DNA from: Schizophyllum amplum | Lineage: Eukaryota; Basidiomycota; Agaricomycetes; Agaricales; Schizophyllaceae | NCBI GenBank assembly: GCA_007026445.1 | Contig: VDMD01000003.1 | Span: forward strand, 1,922,001 to 1,986,000 | DNA: 64,000 nucleotides | Reading direction: 5' to 3' | Shown here: in pieces, positions 11,504 through 22,499 of the stretch | Position numbering within the stretch: position 1 is the stretch's first letter | Layout of the letters: each line of letters starts with the position of its first letter | Program-made: the position numbers and the translations under genes | The notes under the pieces: generated by a model | The model's input: the letters and a program-made list of their open reading frames with translations, nothing else | Told to the model about the DNA's origin: nothing | The model's database searches: none

Positions 11504-13049
11504 ATGGCAACACGACCTCCCCCGCCGCAAGGTGCGTCGTTCGCCTCCGCGTCACCTCCGCCGGGGTGCCAGCATAGACAGTCGCCAATGCACACTGAGC
11601 TGACGGACCGGCACAGGCGCTCCTCCTCCGTACTCTATCGTGGGCCGCGTCTACCAGCGCAACTTGCGCCCTGTGGTGTTGACCAGTGCGTTTGTGGCCT
11701 TGTGGCGCGCTGATGCGCTGGCTCATCGTTGTGATCAGCAACCTTCCTAAGCGCATTGTATGCGCTCTTCCTGTGAGTAGCGCCGCAAACCCTTACTTGA
11801 ATGTTCTCAGCTGACTGACTCTCTGCCATAGGACTGTACGTTGTCTGCGGTGACCATGATTGGATACCTTGCAAGAGCTAACGCTCTCCACCAGATCGGC
11901 GCCTTCAGGAGCGTAGGCTCTGAAAAGTCCCGTACGTTCACTACTTCCGAAGTCCATTGTTGTATGGTACTGACCAAGACCCACGCAGGCGACAACCTCC
12001 ATGATCTCGTCAACTTCACCATTGCCATCGGCGCCCTCTCCGCTGTCGCCCTCGCCATCGAGGTGCGTTACCTTGACCTCCGGTCGAACACCCCGCTCAC
12101 CCTATAAACAGCTCTTTGGCTTCGCCGGCGCCGCGATGGTACTTCCTCCCCGCTCTTTTTCTGATCGTTGGGCTAAATATGACATGTCGTAGCAACGCGT
12201 CGGTCTGGTCCGCATCTACGCCCTGCTCTCCGTGTTCACCACCCTCCTCGTGGTGGCTGGGGGCATCGTACAGCTGGTCATGCACTTCCACTTCAAGGTA
12301 CGGGTGGTTTCACGTCTTACCCTGAACCTATATCTCCATTCAGGACCTGGGCTGACCTTCCCCCAGGACGCCATCATCGACGAGTGCTCGAGCCTGGCCG
12401 AGGGCCAGGAAGTGTATACGTACCCCTTCGGCTTTTGGGGCCCCGTCCACGAAAGCGATCTCAGCAAGGAGGATGCGGACCGTTGTACGTCCGCTGTGTA
12501 TTCGTTTTCGTTGCTCTGGCTCACGCTCAACTCGACGCAGGGTGCAGGCAGCGCTGGGACCACGACTCGTGGTCCGAGGTCATCGAGCTTCTCATCACCG
12601 CCTTCATCGCCGCCCTCTTTTCCATGATTGCCTTCGGCTACTATCGCCAACTCCTCGACCCCGCGAGCGCCGCCAACGCCTCCCGCGCCCCGTCCAACGA
12701 GTTCCGCGGCGGGGTCGCGCAGCACTACGCGCCGCCGTACAATGCGAACGTGCCGGCGTTTGGTGGATACGGGCAGCAGCCGTACATGGCGCCATACAAC
12801 GCGTACGCACCTCCCGCGGGCCCTCCGCCCGGCTTCAAAGGCGACGGCGGCTACAAGAGCGACGGCGGGTACAACGGCGAGCACGACGATCCGTTCAAGC
12901 CGCCCTACGACTCCGAGCTGCCGAAGTACAGCGGCGAAGGCCGCTCGTCGGCGGACGATAAGGACCCATTCGCGGACTATGACGTGAAAGGCACGGAGGA
13001 GCGAGATGTGACGAGTCGGCCGGCGCCGGGGGGGAGGGATCGGTTTTGA
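11504..13049 (+). CDS. four-helix membrane protein with PY motifs and a Gly/Pro/Tyr-rich tail
   Basis: Proposed exons: 11504-11531, 11617-11685, 11739-11772, 11832-11835, 11895-11931, 11989-12062, 12112-12138, 12193-12297, 12367-12484 and 12541-13049, giving 334 aa. The fourth exon would be only 4 nt; it is needed to keep frame and is the least certain part. Four hydrophobic segments are visible: around LTTTFLSALYALFL, NFTIAIGALSAVALAIEL, YALLSVFTTLLVVAGGIV and VIELLITAFIAALFSMIA. The N-terminus has PPPY and the tail LPKY, resembling WW-domain (Rsp5-type ligase) docking motifs. The cytosolic tail is rich in Tyr, Pro, Gly and Asp. I do not recognise the family; the topology resembles MARVEL or tetraspan-type proteins, but no signature residues prove it. 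Confidence 0.75.
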
Positions 13050-13637
13050 GTGGGTGGGCATGGTAGGCTCTGAGCTAGGGCATGGTAGGCTCTGAGCTTC
13101 GGCACGGAGCCGTCATCGTTCATCTCTTACCGTTCTTCTTTTCCTTCCCCGTCCCGGCTGCCCTATGCATTCATCGTCTCTCTGAATCGGACTTGTATCA
13201 TTTGCTTACTTGCCTTGGCTCTTGCACCTCCCTACCTACTGAGTACGGGGCTGTTGCACTTGCTTATCTGAATCACCGACTCAGGCTCGGAATTGTACTT
13301 AGGATCTCGTAGTAATGGACTTCCCTGCATGCATGTTTGGGTGATCTAAATATCTTGTTGGGTGCCAGCCTTGCATGGGCGCAAGCTGGGTGCTGGCCTT
13401 GCATAGGCGCAGGCTGTGATCGATGATCCGTGGCAGGCCGGGCAAAGACTTGCAAAGGCAGTCTAAGGGTAGGAAACTTGCGAAGCAGTACGGGTGGGGA
13501 CTAATTGCAAAGGATTTGAGTTTGGGTTGTCGACCAAGTGCTCTGCCATAAGTGACATAGTCGCGAGCAAAACAGGGTTGGTTGGGGGTTGGGGCAAAAG
13601 AGAAAGCCAAAAGAATGCCATGGAAAGCGTCTTATAT
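13050..13637. other. intergenic with a short tandem duplication
   Basis: No gene seen. Near 13360-13420 a stretch of about 28 nt built around CTTGCATGGGCGCA is repeated with changes. Confidence 0.4.
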
Positions 13638-13710
13638 TGGCATGACCGCGGATTGAACGCGGGACCTTCAGAACTTCAGTCTGCTGCTCTCCCAACTGAG
13701 CTATCACGCC
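13638..13710 (-). tRNA. tRNA-Phe (GAA), copy 1
   Basis: A 73-nt cloverleaf with no intron. The acceptor stem GGCGTGA pairs with TCATGCC (one G-U), with discriminator A. The D stem is GCTC/GAGC. The anticodon loop CTGAAGT gives GAA. The T stem is CCGCG/CGCGG around TTCAATC. Pair 27-43 is a G/A mismatch, shared with the second copy. It lies about 140 nt from the 3' end of gene A copy 1, at the left edge of the tandem duplication. Confidence 0.93.
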
Positions 13711-13850
13711 TTAGAATAGAATACAGTATGTTTGCGCAACTGTAAGGAGTCTGAGATGGCATATAGCTACCACACCACAGAGTGATGTCTCAATGAGCAA
13801 CACACCGCAGTATAACAATCATGCAACATAGATTACAATTGAATTGCTAC

Positions 13851-14909
13851 CTACGCACTCCCAGCCTCAACCTTCTCCGTCGCTCCAGCCTCGATCATCT
13901 CCATCGCCGCCACCGCCTCCCTCGCCGCCTTCCTCGCACCGTCCCTCTCCCCCTCCTCCATCGCAATCGCCCCAAACGTCTCCTTCCACAACCTCCACCT
14001 CCCCGCATCATACCCATCCACCCCCTTCCACCGCTCGCCCCCCCTCCCCGGGCTCCCCGCATTCCCCGGCCACCCCGCATTCCCATTCGGCCCCATCACC
14101 TCCCGGCACCCATGCATCGCCGCCCCAGCGTAGACCGCCCACTCCGCCGCGGCCTCGACGCACAGGGCGCGCGGGGTCTTGTTGTAGGTAGCGTGCCCCG
14201 CGGGGTACTCGAGCGCGTCGCGCATGGTCCAGAGGGCAAAGTCGGCGCAGGGCCAGAGGCCGGCGGCCCAGGTGCACGCGAGGAAGCGGTGGAGGAGGAG
14301 CCAGCGCCAGCGGGCGGCGGTGAAGGCGCGGGTGCGCGGGGCGGACGCGGCGGCGTGGTCGCAGGCGAGGAGGGGCGCGTCGGCGGGGGTGATGCGGGCG
14401 GGTTTGCCGTCGAGGATGACTTTGGGTGCTGTTTGGGGTGTTCAGAGGGAGTGGGGGTGTGGGCAGAGGCGAGGATGGTACGTACCGTTGAGTAGGTCGC
14501 GGGCTTGAGTGCCAAAGAGGGAGAGCTCGTTGAGGGCGGCAGGTGAGCCCCAGACGCGCCAGGGCGTACTCTCGTTGCTTTGCGCCTTCAGCTCCGCGAG
14601 CAGCTCGAGCAGACGCGCATGGTACGCCTCGTCCTCTTGCGCCATCGCCAGCACCTCCGACCAGAGCGACGTCAGGAAATTCTCCAACCCCGGCGTGTCG
14701 GTGGGTGTATCGGAGTCGCCCGCTGTGTCCTCTGTCGCTTCCCCCGTCGTCCCCTTCGACTCTGCTCCTGTGATCCCCTTCGACGCCTCCTTCACTCGCA
14801 GCACGCAGAGCTCGCGTAGACGCGCGGCTGTGCCAATCACGGAGAGCGAGAGATCGCGCACGAGCTCCTGCGGGGAGGTGTCCTTGAGGCGTTTATCGGA
14901 GAGGGACAT
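13851..14909 (-). CDS. gene A copy 1, uncharacterised protein with native C-terminus
   Basis: Exons 14486-14909 and 13851-14428 join in frame through a 57-nt intron to 333 aa. The N-terminal half is helical (ELVRDLSLSVIGTAARLREL, ENFLTSLWSEVLAMAQEDEAYHARLLELLAELK). A variable Thr/Ser/Gly/Asp-rich linker at about residues 45-80 differs in length between copies. The C-terminal half is Trp-rich (RWRWLLLHRFLACTWAAGLWPCADFALWTM, then GVDGYDAGRWRLWKE). It ends in an Ala/Glu helix, which the other copies lack. The Trp pattern recalls fungal DUF3632-type proteins, a weak resemblance only. No catalytic motif is seen. The left boundary of the 10.6-kb repeat falls inside this gene near 13951. Confidence 0.72.
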
Positions 14910-16190
14910 GTTGAGTGGGGATCGAAGGGTGTGTGGTGAGCGAAGGGTGTGTGGTGAGCGCAGGGGTGTATCGATATCACTTGAAAGGTATGTGTATCGT
15001 TTGGGTGGTCCACCTGTATGTGTCGATCGAATGGTGGACGTCGATCGAGTGATGTGTGTTGAACGCAGGATACGTCTCACGTATTGACGAGGCAGAATGT
15101 GGAAGAGTGGATTGAAGATGGCGAGGGCGAGATCGAAGATAAGTAGAGGCGACAAGCACATGCGTGTCAGGCCAGCACATGCGTCGGCGCTGCATGACGA
15201 TTGCGCTGCGTACGCGCTCGCATGACTTCAGATGACTGGTGTTTGCCCAGCAAACAGGTTTGGCACGCGCGCCGCTGTGCTGGGGCTGAGGAACACTCGT
15301 TCAATACTCATGATGTGAGGTCCTGGGAGGAGGAGGAGAACGCACGAAGGGAAGGAACACCGCGCCCGAGCTCCTGGACACGTGTGGATATCGGCACGAC
15401 AAGTCAATCACATGCGCCGCTGCCCTCCTCCGCTCGCGCGTCCACATTCCTCTGCGCCTCGCATTTCTTTTCAGCTGCTTCCACGGCTTTCCTCACTCCT
15501 CCCTTCGCCTTCACGCGCCCCATCACCTTCTCGTCCTCTCCCTCACCCAAACCTACGGAATCTTGACAACACACGCGAGGGAAGACGGCGCGCCGCCCAC
15601 ACGACGAGGCCAGCCGACGCAGGAGGAGAAGCTGAACAGGAGGGACGCTAGGTACAGGCTAGGTATGACTTGTACATACAACGTCTACAGATCATCCATG
15701 TAGAAGCATGCAATACAACGCCTTAGCGACAGTCTCTCCCCCCCCCTCCGAGTCGAAGACTCGACCTCGCCTTCGGCCCCTCCGCCGCCCTCCCGCTCGT
15801 TTAGCAAAGTCCTGGATTACCCCTCCCTCTCCTTTTCACCCCTCCCCTCCCCTCGACGCCTCCTCCTCCCTCCCCGCAAACTCGGCAAAGTGCTTATGAG
15901 TAAAACAAGTTCCATTGCATCACTGATACCGACTAATACTGACCTACATATTCGTGGACAGACACCATCTACCTTCCTCCGTCTACCCCTCCTACCTGAG
16001 TACCTCTACCTCTCTACCCCTCCTCTCCGTATACCCCTCTCTATCTACCTCTTCCTCTCCCTCTTCGTCCCCCCGTATAATACCAACCTGCCCTCTCTTG
16101 TAAAACTAGTAAAGTCAACCGCACCCGTAAATTGAAACTAATATGCCCCTGCATACATCTCGTGAGAATAAAATCAGCCCGCCCGCATCA
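14910..16190. other. gene A upstream region and gene-free stretch, unit 1
   Basis: Upstream of gene A there is a run of GTGTGTGGTGAGCGAAGG-like repeats (14930-14960) and a CACGTG box near 15378. Long pyrimidine tracts lie at 15470-15560 and 15740-15890. No supported reading frame. A near-identical counterpart in unit 2 differs by indels in the pyrimidine tract (about 26335-26520). Confidence 0.5.
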
Positions 16191-16379
16191 GGCGACGTCG
16201 CGTACTACACCGGCGTCCACGCGGCGATCACTGCACTGGCGTCCACACGGCGAGCACGGCAAAGCCGTCCACACGGCGAGCACGACAAGGCCGCCGGGAC
16301 GAACGCCGTCGCGTGTCGAGAAAGTAATCTAGAAAGGAAAGGCTCAGTCAGTGCGACGGTCTGATGATATACAATGCAG

Positions 16380-17690
16380 ATAGCCTACCCATACCGTCGT
16401 GTTGCGTGTTGGGAGTGACAGGGGAGGGGCGACGGCGATGTGATATCCACGCGGCACTTGTGAACGCGTCAACGCAAAGGCGGATCTAGAAAGCAAGAGA
16501 GTCAGCACGACGGTCGAGAAGAATAGAATCCATTCAACTTACTCGTAACGTGAGCTCGCGCATCGACGTCCTGCGTGTTGGGAGTGACAGGGCAGGGGCG
16601 ATGGCGATGGGTCATCCACGCGACACTTGTGGACGCGTCAACGCAAAGGCGATCTAGAAAGCAAGAGAGTCAGCAAGACGGTGGAGAAGAATAGTATATA
16701 TTCAACTTACTCGTAACGTGAGCTCGCGCGTTGACGTCCTGCGTGTTGGGAGTGACAGGGCAGGGGCGATGGCGATGTGATATCCACGCGACACTTGAAG
16801 TTGTGAACGTACAACACAAAGCCGATCTAAAATGCAAGATAGTCAGCACGACGCACGGAAAGTATGCGATACAATCAACATACCGATATTGTGAACTCCT
16901 CAGTTGACTAACGGCGTGTTGAGGGTGACAGAGAAGGGGCGACGCCGGCGATGAGCTATTCACGGGATGATGAATATCGGGCTCGTGAACGCAAAGGTAA
17001 TCTAGCAAGAAACAGAGGGTCAGCCCCAGTCTCGCAGAGATTACAAACCATCAACTTACCCATGGCGAGAACTCCTCAGTTGACGAACTGCGTGTTGCGA
17101 GTCACAGAGGAGGGGCGATGCGAACGTCTAACGTTGACCCCGTCAATCATTGGAAAGATGCCCTTGAGACGGTCAGCACGACGATCACGAGAAGCACAGC
17201 GTGACGCCTCACCGAAAACCTTGACGTGCGAAGTAGCCGAGCATGACGCGAAGACGACAAAGGCCGAACTCGTCGCCGCAGACGACAAAGATCAAACTCG
17301 TCGCCTCAGACGACAGCGAGGCGGGACAGGGCTGGAGTAAGGGGTCAGAGACTCGAAGAATAAAGACAAGAGACTCGCGACGCACCGTGGCAAGAATACA
17401 CGCGCTCCCAAGCGCAAGAAGGGCGCCGTCAAGACAAGCGCGGGAAGCGCGCCGTCGTGAAGAGATATCGCGCGCCGTCGTGAAGAGCTATCGCGCGCCG
17501 TCGTGAAGGGCTATCCACATAGCCCGACGCGGCGCATGAACGAGCCCGGCACGGCGCATGAACGAGCCCGGCGCGGCGCATGAACGAGCCCGGCGCGGCG
17601 CATGAGCAAGCTCGAGACTACAGCACAGAGAACATCGATCAGCGACTATCAGACAAACAGGGTAGCGGTCAGACTCACGGTGAGAGCTCG
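16380..17690 (-). ncRNA. putative spliced transcript built of about 165-bp exon/intron modules, unit 1
   Basis: Read on the minus strand, this holds GT...AG introns at 17618-17678, 17332-17385, 17002-17059, 16827-16883, 16654-16710 and 16486-16542 (54-61 nt; GTAAGT, GTATGT, GTGCGT or GTGAGT donors; CTGAC branch-like boxes; TAG or CAG acceptors). The exons between the last four introns share a core around GTCACTCCCAACACGCA. Their lengths (118, 116 and 111 nt) are not all multiples of three, so a coding reading fails. Further repeats sit inside exons: a 22-24 bp CATGAACGAGCCCGGCGC unit near 17535-17610, and an inverted GTCGTGAAG unit near 17455-17510. I call it non-coding by inference; transcription is not shown by sequence alone. 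Confidence 0.4.
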
Positions 17691-17754
17691 AAGACGTCCA
17701 AGTCGGCGAGCGGGAGTTGAGGTCGTCGAGCGGGAGTCGAAGTCGGCGAGCGGG

Positions 17755-17850
17755 AGTCGAAGGCGGCGAGCTTGAAGACGTCCAGGTCGTCGAGCTCGAA
17801 GACGTCCAGGTCGGCGAGCTCGAAGACGTCCAGGTCGACGCGCTCGACGT
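17755..17850 (-). repeat. 24-bp tandem repeat in the leader of the minus-strand array, unit 1
   Basis: Three copies of a 24-bp unit containing GAAGACGTCCAGGTCG. Read on the minus strand it would encode a repeated LDVFEL. Unit 2 has only two copies (28515-28562). Confidence 0.7.
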
Positions 17851-18011
17851 CGATCAAGTCGGCGAGCCCCACCCGTCGAACGGGAGTCCAGCTCGGCGAG
17901 CGGGAGTCGAAGGCGGGGGCGACGACGACAAGGGAAATGCGGCGAGGTCAACACGAGCGCAAATGGGGGGAAGCAAGAGTGCTGCCCTAACCACCCCACA
18001 CTCCCCGGCCC

Positions 18012-18016
18012 TTATA
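18012..18016 (-). promoter_or_regulatory. TATA box for the minus-strand array, unit 1
   Basis: TATAA in GGAGTATAAGGGCC on the minus strand, about 330 nt before the first proposed donor at 17678. The identical context occurs at 28730-28734 in unit 2. Confidence 0.4.
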
Positions 18017-18129
18017 CTCCAACGAACAAGCTTTCCAACCTCCTTGAAACGCACGTCAGCGGCCCATCGCGCTAGCACTCCCCGTCACCGGCTACCGAAC
18101 ATGGCACCACAAATCGGGGGTCGAGATCG

Positions 18130-19600
18130 ACTTACGAGAGGACGGAAGATCGTTCGGTGGCGCGCGTTCAGGGGTTGGTTTTCGAACATTTGAACGTGTG
18201 GCTGCAGCTCTGGGGCGAGCGCCGTCGTCGACGCGTGTCCGCCGAACGTGAGAATCGTACCGCGAGTCCGCGGGTAAGGGCCAGCGAGATGCGGCACTCT
18301 AGCCTTCGTGTTCGAGTCGTTTTGCGATGTCCTAGGCGAGCGCCGCGTTCAGTAAAGCTTGACGAAGGAATTAAGCCACGCACCTCAAAGCGTATTTGAC
18401 GCGTCCCGCAGCGGATAACCCTGCAAAAAGACACGGGAAATCGAGGTGAACGTTGAATACAACCACGTAAGGCAGTTCCCCTTTGGGATAGACCTGTTGT
18501 TGAACAAGGCGGCGCCGTCGAACGCGCCTCCAGCCTGTCGTCTCTGGCTTGGCTGCGCTCGCGCTCGGCTCAGGTACGGGCATTTCGGGAATCATGTAGA
18601 CACATGTTCCCGCCGTGGACATGCAGAATTAGCGTTGCCTGCGCTCTGTCAGTTGAAGGAAATGAGCAGGGGAATGAAAACGAACATGTCAAGGATGTGC
18701 GAGGTCAGCACGGAGCCCGTCGCCTCGTGTCGGAGATACAGAGACCCGAGTACGCTAGCGTTAGACTATCCGTGTGTGCGGCGAGCACGGATTGGACGAG
18801 AAGAAGGTGGAAGATTCGGTGCCCGACAGCGTGTATGCGCGATGGCGTGTGCGTGGGGCCGTCGGCGGTCGGCGCGCCATCGCCAGAGAATCGAACCTCC
18901 TGAATGAGTCATCGGTGTTTTAGGGATGAGCGTAGCAGGATCACTGCAGGAGGTATGAGGTAGGGAATGAGGAGGAGAGGGTGGTGCATAGTGAGGCTTT
19001 CAGGCGTCGGGGGCGCTCCAAAATTCACAGAGAGTGTCGTATATACTCACGTAACATACCCTTGTATGTTCCACCGGCGACGAGAAGAAGACAAGCGTGT
19101 TACGGGCGAGACAAAAACAACGCCACATAATAAAATCGCCCTTCCTCGCACCATAGCACTCGCTGCAAGCTGCGGAGAGACGCGGCGCATAGTGATACCC
19201 GCTCAGTCCACCCTCCATATTCAAATCTGCACGGGGAATATTTTAGGAGAGGATGTCAACTTACGACCTTGAAGACGTCGAGTTCCGCATACAAACATCC
19301 TCGACCTTCCAGAACGATAAGACAGAAGCTTGATCTCGCCCATCGGCGCCACAAGCCCTAGTTTTGAAGCGAGCTTATGTTGAATTAACATCCGCGCGAC
19401 CCATCGCACCACTTGGCGAGGGCGCGGTCGCGCTCCGGAGGCTAGAGACGCGCGTTTGGCGTGCGGCGGGAATGTTCTGCGACTTGCAAAGAATCTAGAA
19501 CTGTGGCGGCGTTTCAGAGCGGTAGATATGTATCGGAGAATAAGCGGAATCAAAAAGCCTTTTGTCCGAGGCGGCGGAGGCGCGCGATGGGTGAGGAGGA
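18130..19600. other. diverged middle block, unit 1
   Basis: This aligns with 28860-30390 in unit 2 at clearly lower identity than its flanks, with many substitutions and indels. Minus-strand splice-like signals occur (for example TTTTTGCAG and GAGGTGCGTGG near 18395-18430, and GTAAGTTGAC near 19255). No frame is kept between units, so no product is proposed. Confidence 0.5.
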
Positions 19601-20406
19601 CATGGATGATGGGGACAAGTTGAACTTCGGCGTACCGGACCGACTGCGACGATCATTGAACATGTTGTCCCCGACCGCCATCATCGTCCGCGGGACGATA
19701 TCTGCATCGATTCTCGCATTTCTATCGTTCAGGGGGCGCGTCAACTGGTGTCTCTCTGCTTTCCTGAGTAACTTCGCTGCTCGAACGACCTCTGCCAGCC
19801 TCGAAGTTGATGAGCAAGCCCTTCGGTGGCGCGCGCTCTCGTCAAGGTCACCCGAACAGCGCTTCATGTCCGACGGCCGTCTTGATCGGCTACGTACAGC
19901 GAGGCTATCTAGGCTGCCTTGCTGCCGGGCCCTGATCTGCGCGCTGAGGACGTCATCTGGCTGCATTAGGTAGGCCTTGTTAGACCAGTCGCGGACCGCG
20001 ATGGCGTGCACAGCGCCGAGAGCGACCCACGCTTTCGCGCGCCGTTCATGCGGCAGAGGCGCGTCTGCCGCCACCACGACAATAATCTCTTGAAATTTCT
20101 TGAGATTTGCGCGCGGGCTGGCGGGGAAACGAGTGAGTGAAGTCGCATTCGATGCTGAACTTTGCATGAACAGAGCGGATGAGCGCGAGCGTTCACCGCA
20201 CGATCTCGTGCTTCCGATCTATCGACGGCGTCAACGTACTCGGCTCGCGAGATGAATAGATGACGGAAGGAATGTACGAGGAAGATTCGGAAGAACGGCA
20301 GAGTCAGGAGGTTGGAAACGCGAGTGAGTGCACATGTTGAACCTACCTCGACGAGTGCGCCACAGCGGCGTGGCTCTCGGTGCTCGAAGGGCGGCATGAC
20401 GTCCAT
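19550..20406 (-). CDS. gene B copy 1, hypothetical spliced ORF
   Basis: Exon 20347-20406 (MDVMPPFEHREPRRCGALVE) joins in phase 0 through a 128-nt intron to exon 19550-20218, giving 242 aa. The middle (FQEIIVVVAADAPLPHERRAKAW) and an Arg/Ser-rich stretch (RSRSRRPSD) match the unit 2 copy closely. After about residue 200 the two copies diverge because of indels that change frame. Differences between copies are mostly amino-acid-changing, so purifying selection is not obvious. No family recognised. It may be a real small gene or a chance open frame in a spliced non-coding transcript. Confidence 0.3.
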
Positions 20407-20689
20407 GCCGTACGTTACAGGAGGTTGACGTTTGGCTGTGTTTTAGGGCCTGCGAGAGATGGAAGATGGGTGGTACTGCGAAGGACGAGGGGACGGGGGA
20501 CGAGGAGAATGTAAGTACAACAACCATCCTCAATGTCCCATCAACGAGGGTGACAGCGGCTCTCCGCGCACCTCGCTTCCGCATTACATGAGTATCCTAC
20601 GCACATCAAACACCCGTGGCTCTTACTGTGAAGGTCGGAAAGCATGCGTGCGCACCTCGGAAGGACGGGATGCGCGCCAGCGGTGGGCT

Positions 20690-20963
20690 GCCGCTAATGT
20701 TCTCCAAACTGCATCGGACCCAGACCTGCCGCGGCGCTCTTGATTTCAATGAAATCGTGGATAATGGGAGGGATCCGATTAGTGAGGTTTTTGGGGGCGG
20801 CGGAGGACGTACGGTAAGCGAGAGGGAGGTGAAAGAATGCCATCAAGTTGAACTTCGGTGCCCGGACCGACTGCCGCATCCATTGTTCTCTCTGCTCCCG
20901 ACCATCGCGAGCGTTCGTGCGCCTTTGCCTATCGTTGCTCTTCGACCTGACTTTTCTTAACAC
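20690..20963 (-). other. conserved minus-strand ORF of 89 aa, unit 1
   Basis: The ORF (MLRKVRSKSNDRQ...QFGEH) reappears in unit 2 as 90 aa. The only indel is +3 nt in a T/G run, so frame is kept. No family recognised; too short to call firmly. Confidence 0.2.
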
Positions 20964-21150
20964 TGGTCTCTATATCCTCTATTAGCCTCATTCTTCCGCG
21001 CGCGGTACGGGAATGGCCAAAGGTTTGAACGGCGCGGCGGGCGCTTAATCCGCGGCCGAATAACGACACCATTGTTGACAATCGGGTCAACGAGATCTTG
21101 CACGTACGTGGGTAAGATTCCTGTTCGGCTCCCCTTAGCTCCGACTTTCG

Positions 21151-21158
21151 TATATATA
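21151..21158 (+). promoter_or_regulatory. palindromic TATATATA site, possible start of the hairpin-exon transcript, unit 1
   Basis: TATATATA lies about 130 nt upstream of the first 50-nt intron (21281-21330) of the plus-strand array. Being palindromic it could also serve the minus strand. Identical at 31901-31908 in unit 2. Confidence 0.4.
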
Positions 21159-21179
21159 CCGCTCCGCAGCGAACTCGCG

Positions 21180-22471
21180 TCTTTTTCAACCATCTTGCCC
21201 CCCTTCCTCCCCGACGTGTCCGCCCGCTACCTCGTTTCCCGCCGCCGCCGCACACGTTGACACGGCTCCTAGACGAGTAGGTGAAAAGCGTCTGATACGT
21301 GTCCATGCACGTCGACTGACCCATTCTCAGGTTGTGCTCGACGTCGTGGGCAGCAGCGACGCCTCGCCTCGCCGGCGTGTTTGTCGTGCTCATGGTACTA
21401 TGTCCTCGCACACACGTCCTGTACCCTGCTGACCTCGTCTCAGTCGTCCCCGTCGCTGCCATGTCGTCAGGGACGTTGTCGACGCGCGCCCATGCAGACA
21501 TGGCGCAACGAAGTTTTGCTGCGTCGCGGACATTGCACGAGGACGACCGCGGGACGGGGGCACTGAGCGCCACCATTACTCTGCGCCTCTTGTCGGTGAT
21601 CTGGACGCCTGACTTGCCACGCGGGCGGGCTTGGGGATGTGGTTCGGTGAGTTTCCTTGTGTCTTTATTTTGTTCTCAGATTGACGCCGGACGCAGGATA
21701 CAGACGAAGAAGTTTCGCCTGCGGCGGCGCGTCGACATTGTGGGACAGGGGAGACCATCAGGTGCGGCCGAAGGCCGCACACACAGCGACGGCGCTACGC
21801 GTCGTCGTCGCCTCACTGCGTGTTTTGGTATGTTGTCCATTTTTTCGCGGTAACCTTTTTGTTCATTTTCTGCCTAGGATTCGGGTGGAGGGTTTCGGCG
21901 ACGGGGCGGCGCGCAGCGCCGCTATTCTCTCTGGTGAGTTTCCCTTCGTGCATGGCCCTGATCTTTCATTGACGTCTTGGGTAGGCTTTGGGGGGAGGGG
22001 GCCCCGGCGACGATGCGGGAAGTCGAGGCGTCGCCAGACGCGGGGCGAGGGGCATGCGCGCGCGGCCGGAGGCCGCGCATCGCCGCCATTCTCCTCGTGA
22101 GTGTCTCTTTCATTTTGGCCGTTGTCTATCACTGACCTTATGGCTAGGACTCGGGTGGTGGGATTTCGCGGACGGCGTGGGAGGGAGAGACCGCGCGGCC
22201 GGAGGCCGCGCATACGGGCGGCGCGTAGCGCCGCCATCGTCTCGGGTGAGTGTTCCTTGGATCGCGGCAGTGCCTTGTCACTGACATTTTTATCAAGATC
22301 CGGGTGGGCGGGTATCTGCTATGGGGGGAGATCCCTGTGCCGCGGGATGAGGGGGACTGCGCGGCCGGAGGCCGCGCATCGGGACGGCGCGTAGCGCCGC
22401 CATCCAACTGGCGCTTTCGGTCAGTAGATCTTATTAATTCTGTGAGGTCACTTTGCTGAATTGGTCCCCAG
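21180..22471 (+). ncRNA. putative multi-intron transcript with GC-hairpin exons, unit 1
   Basis: Introns at 21281-21330, 21395-21443, 21828-21877, 21934-21984, 22097-22147, 22246-22297 and 22420-22471 are 49-52 nt long, with GTGAGT-like donors, CTGAC-type branch boxes and TAG, CAG or AAG acceptors. A further 33-nt candidate lies at 21647-21679. Later exons are copies of one module beginning with an (A/T)TCGGGTGG-like core and carrying one or two perfect stem-loops: GCGCGGCC-GGA-GGCCGCGC and GGCGGCGC-GTA-GCGCCGCC, or shorter forms. In unit 1 alone an open frame can be threaded through all exons. In unit 2 one exon is 17 nt shorter and one exon is missing, which breaks that frame. Conserved splicing with unconserved frame argues for RNA function or none. 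Confidence 0.45.
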
Positions 22472-22499
22472 TATCGCGGGCCGATGCCGTCGTGGGGTT

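Noticed and set aside
13821..14495. Long plus-strand ORFs over gene A (Pro/Arg/His-rich)
   Set aside because: Shadow frames of the minus-strand coding sequence; composition follows GC-rich codons read in antisense.
16380..17690. CRISPR or telomere-type repeat
   Set aside because: The repeats are about 165 bp, diverged, carry splice signals and lack unique spacers; the genome is eukaryotic.
21985..22419. Hairpin exons as a protein gene (RAAGGRAxGRRVAPPS repeats)
   Set aside because: A frame can be threaded in unit 1, but the matching exon in unit 2 is 17 nt shorter and one exon is missing, so the frame is not kept.
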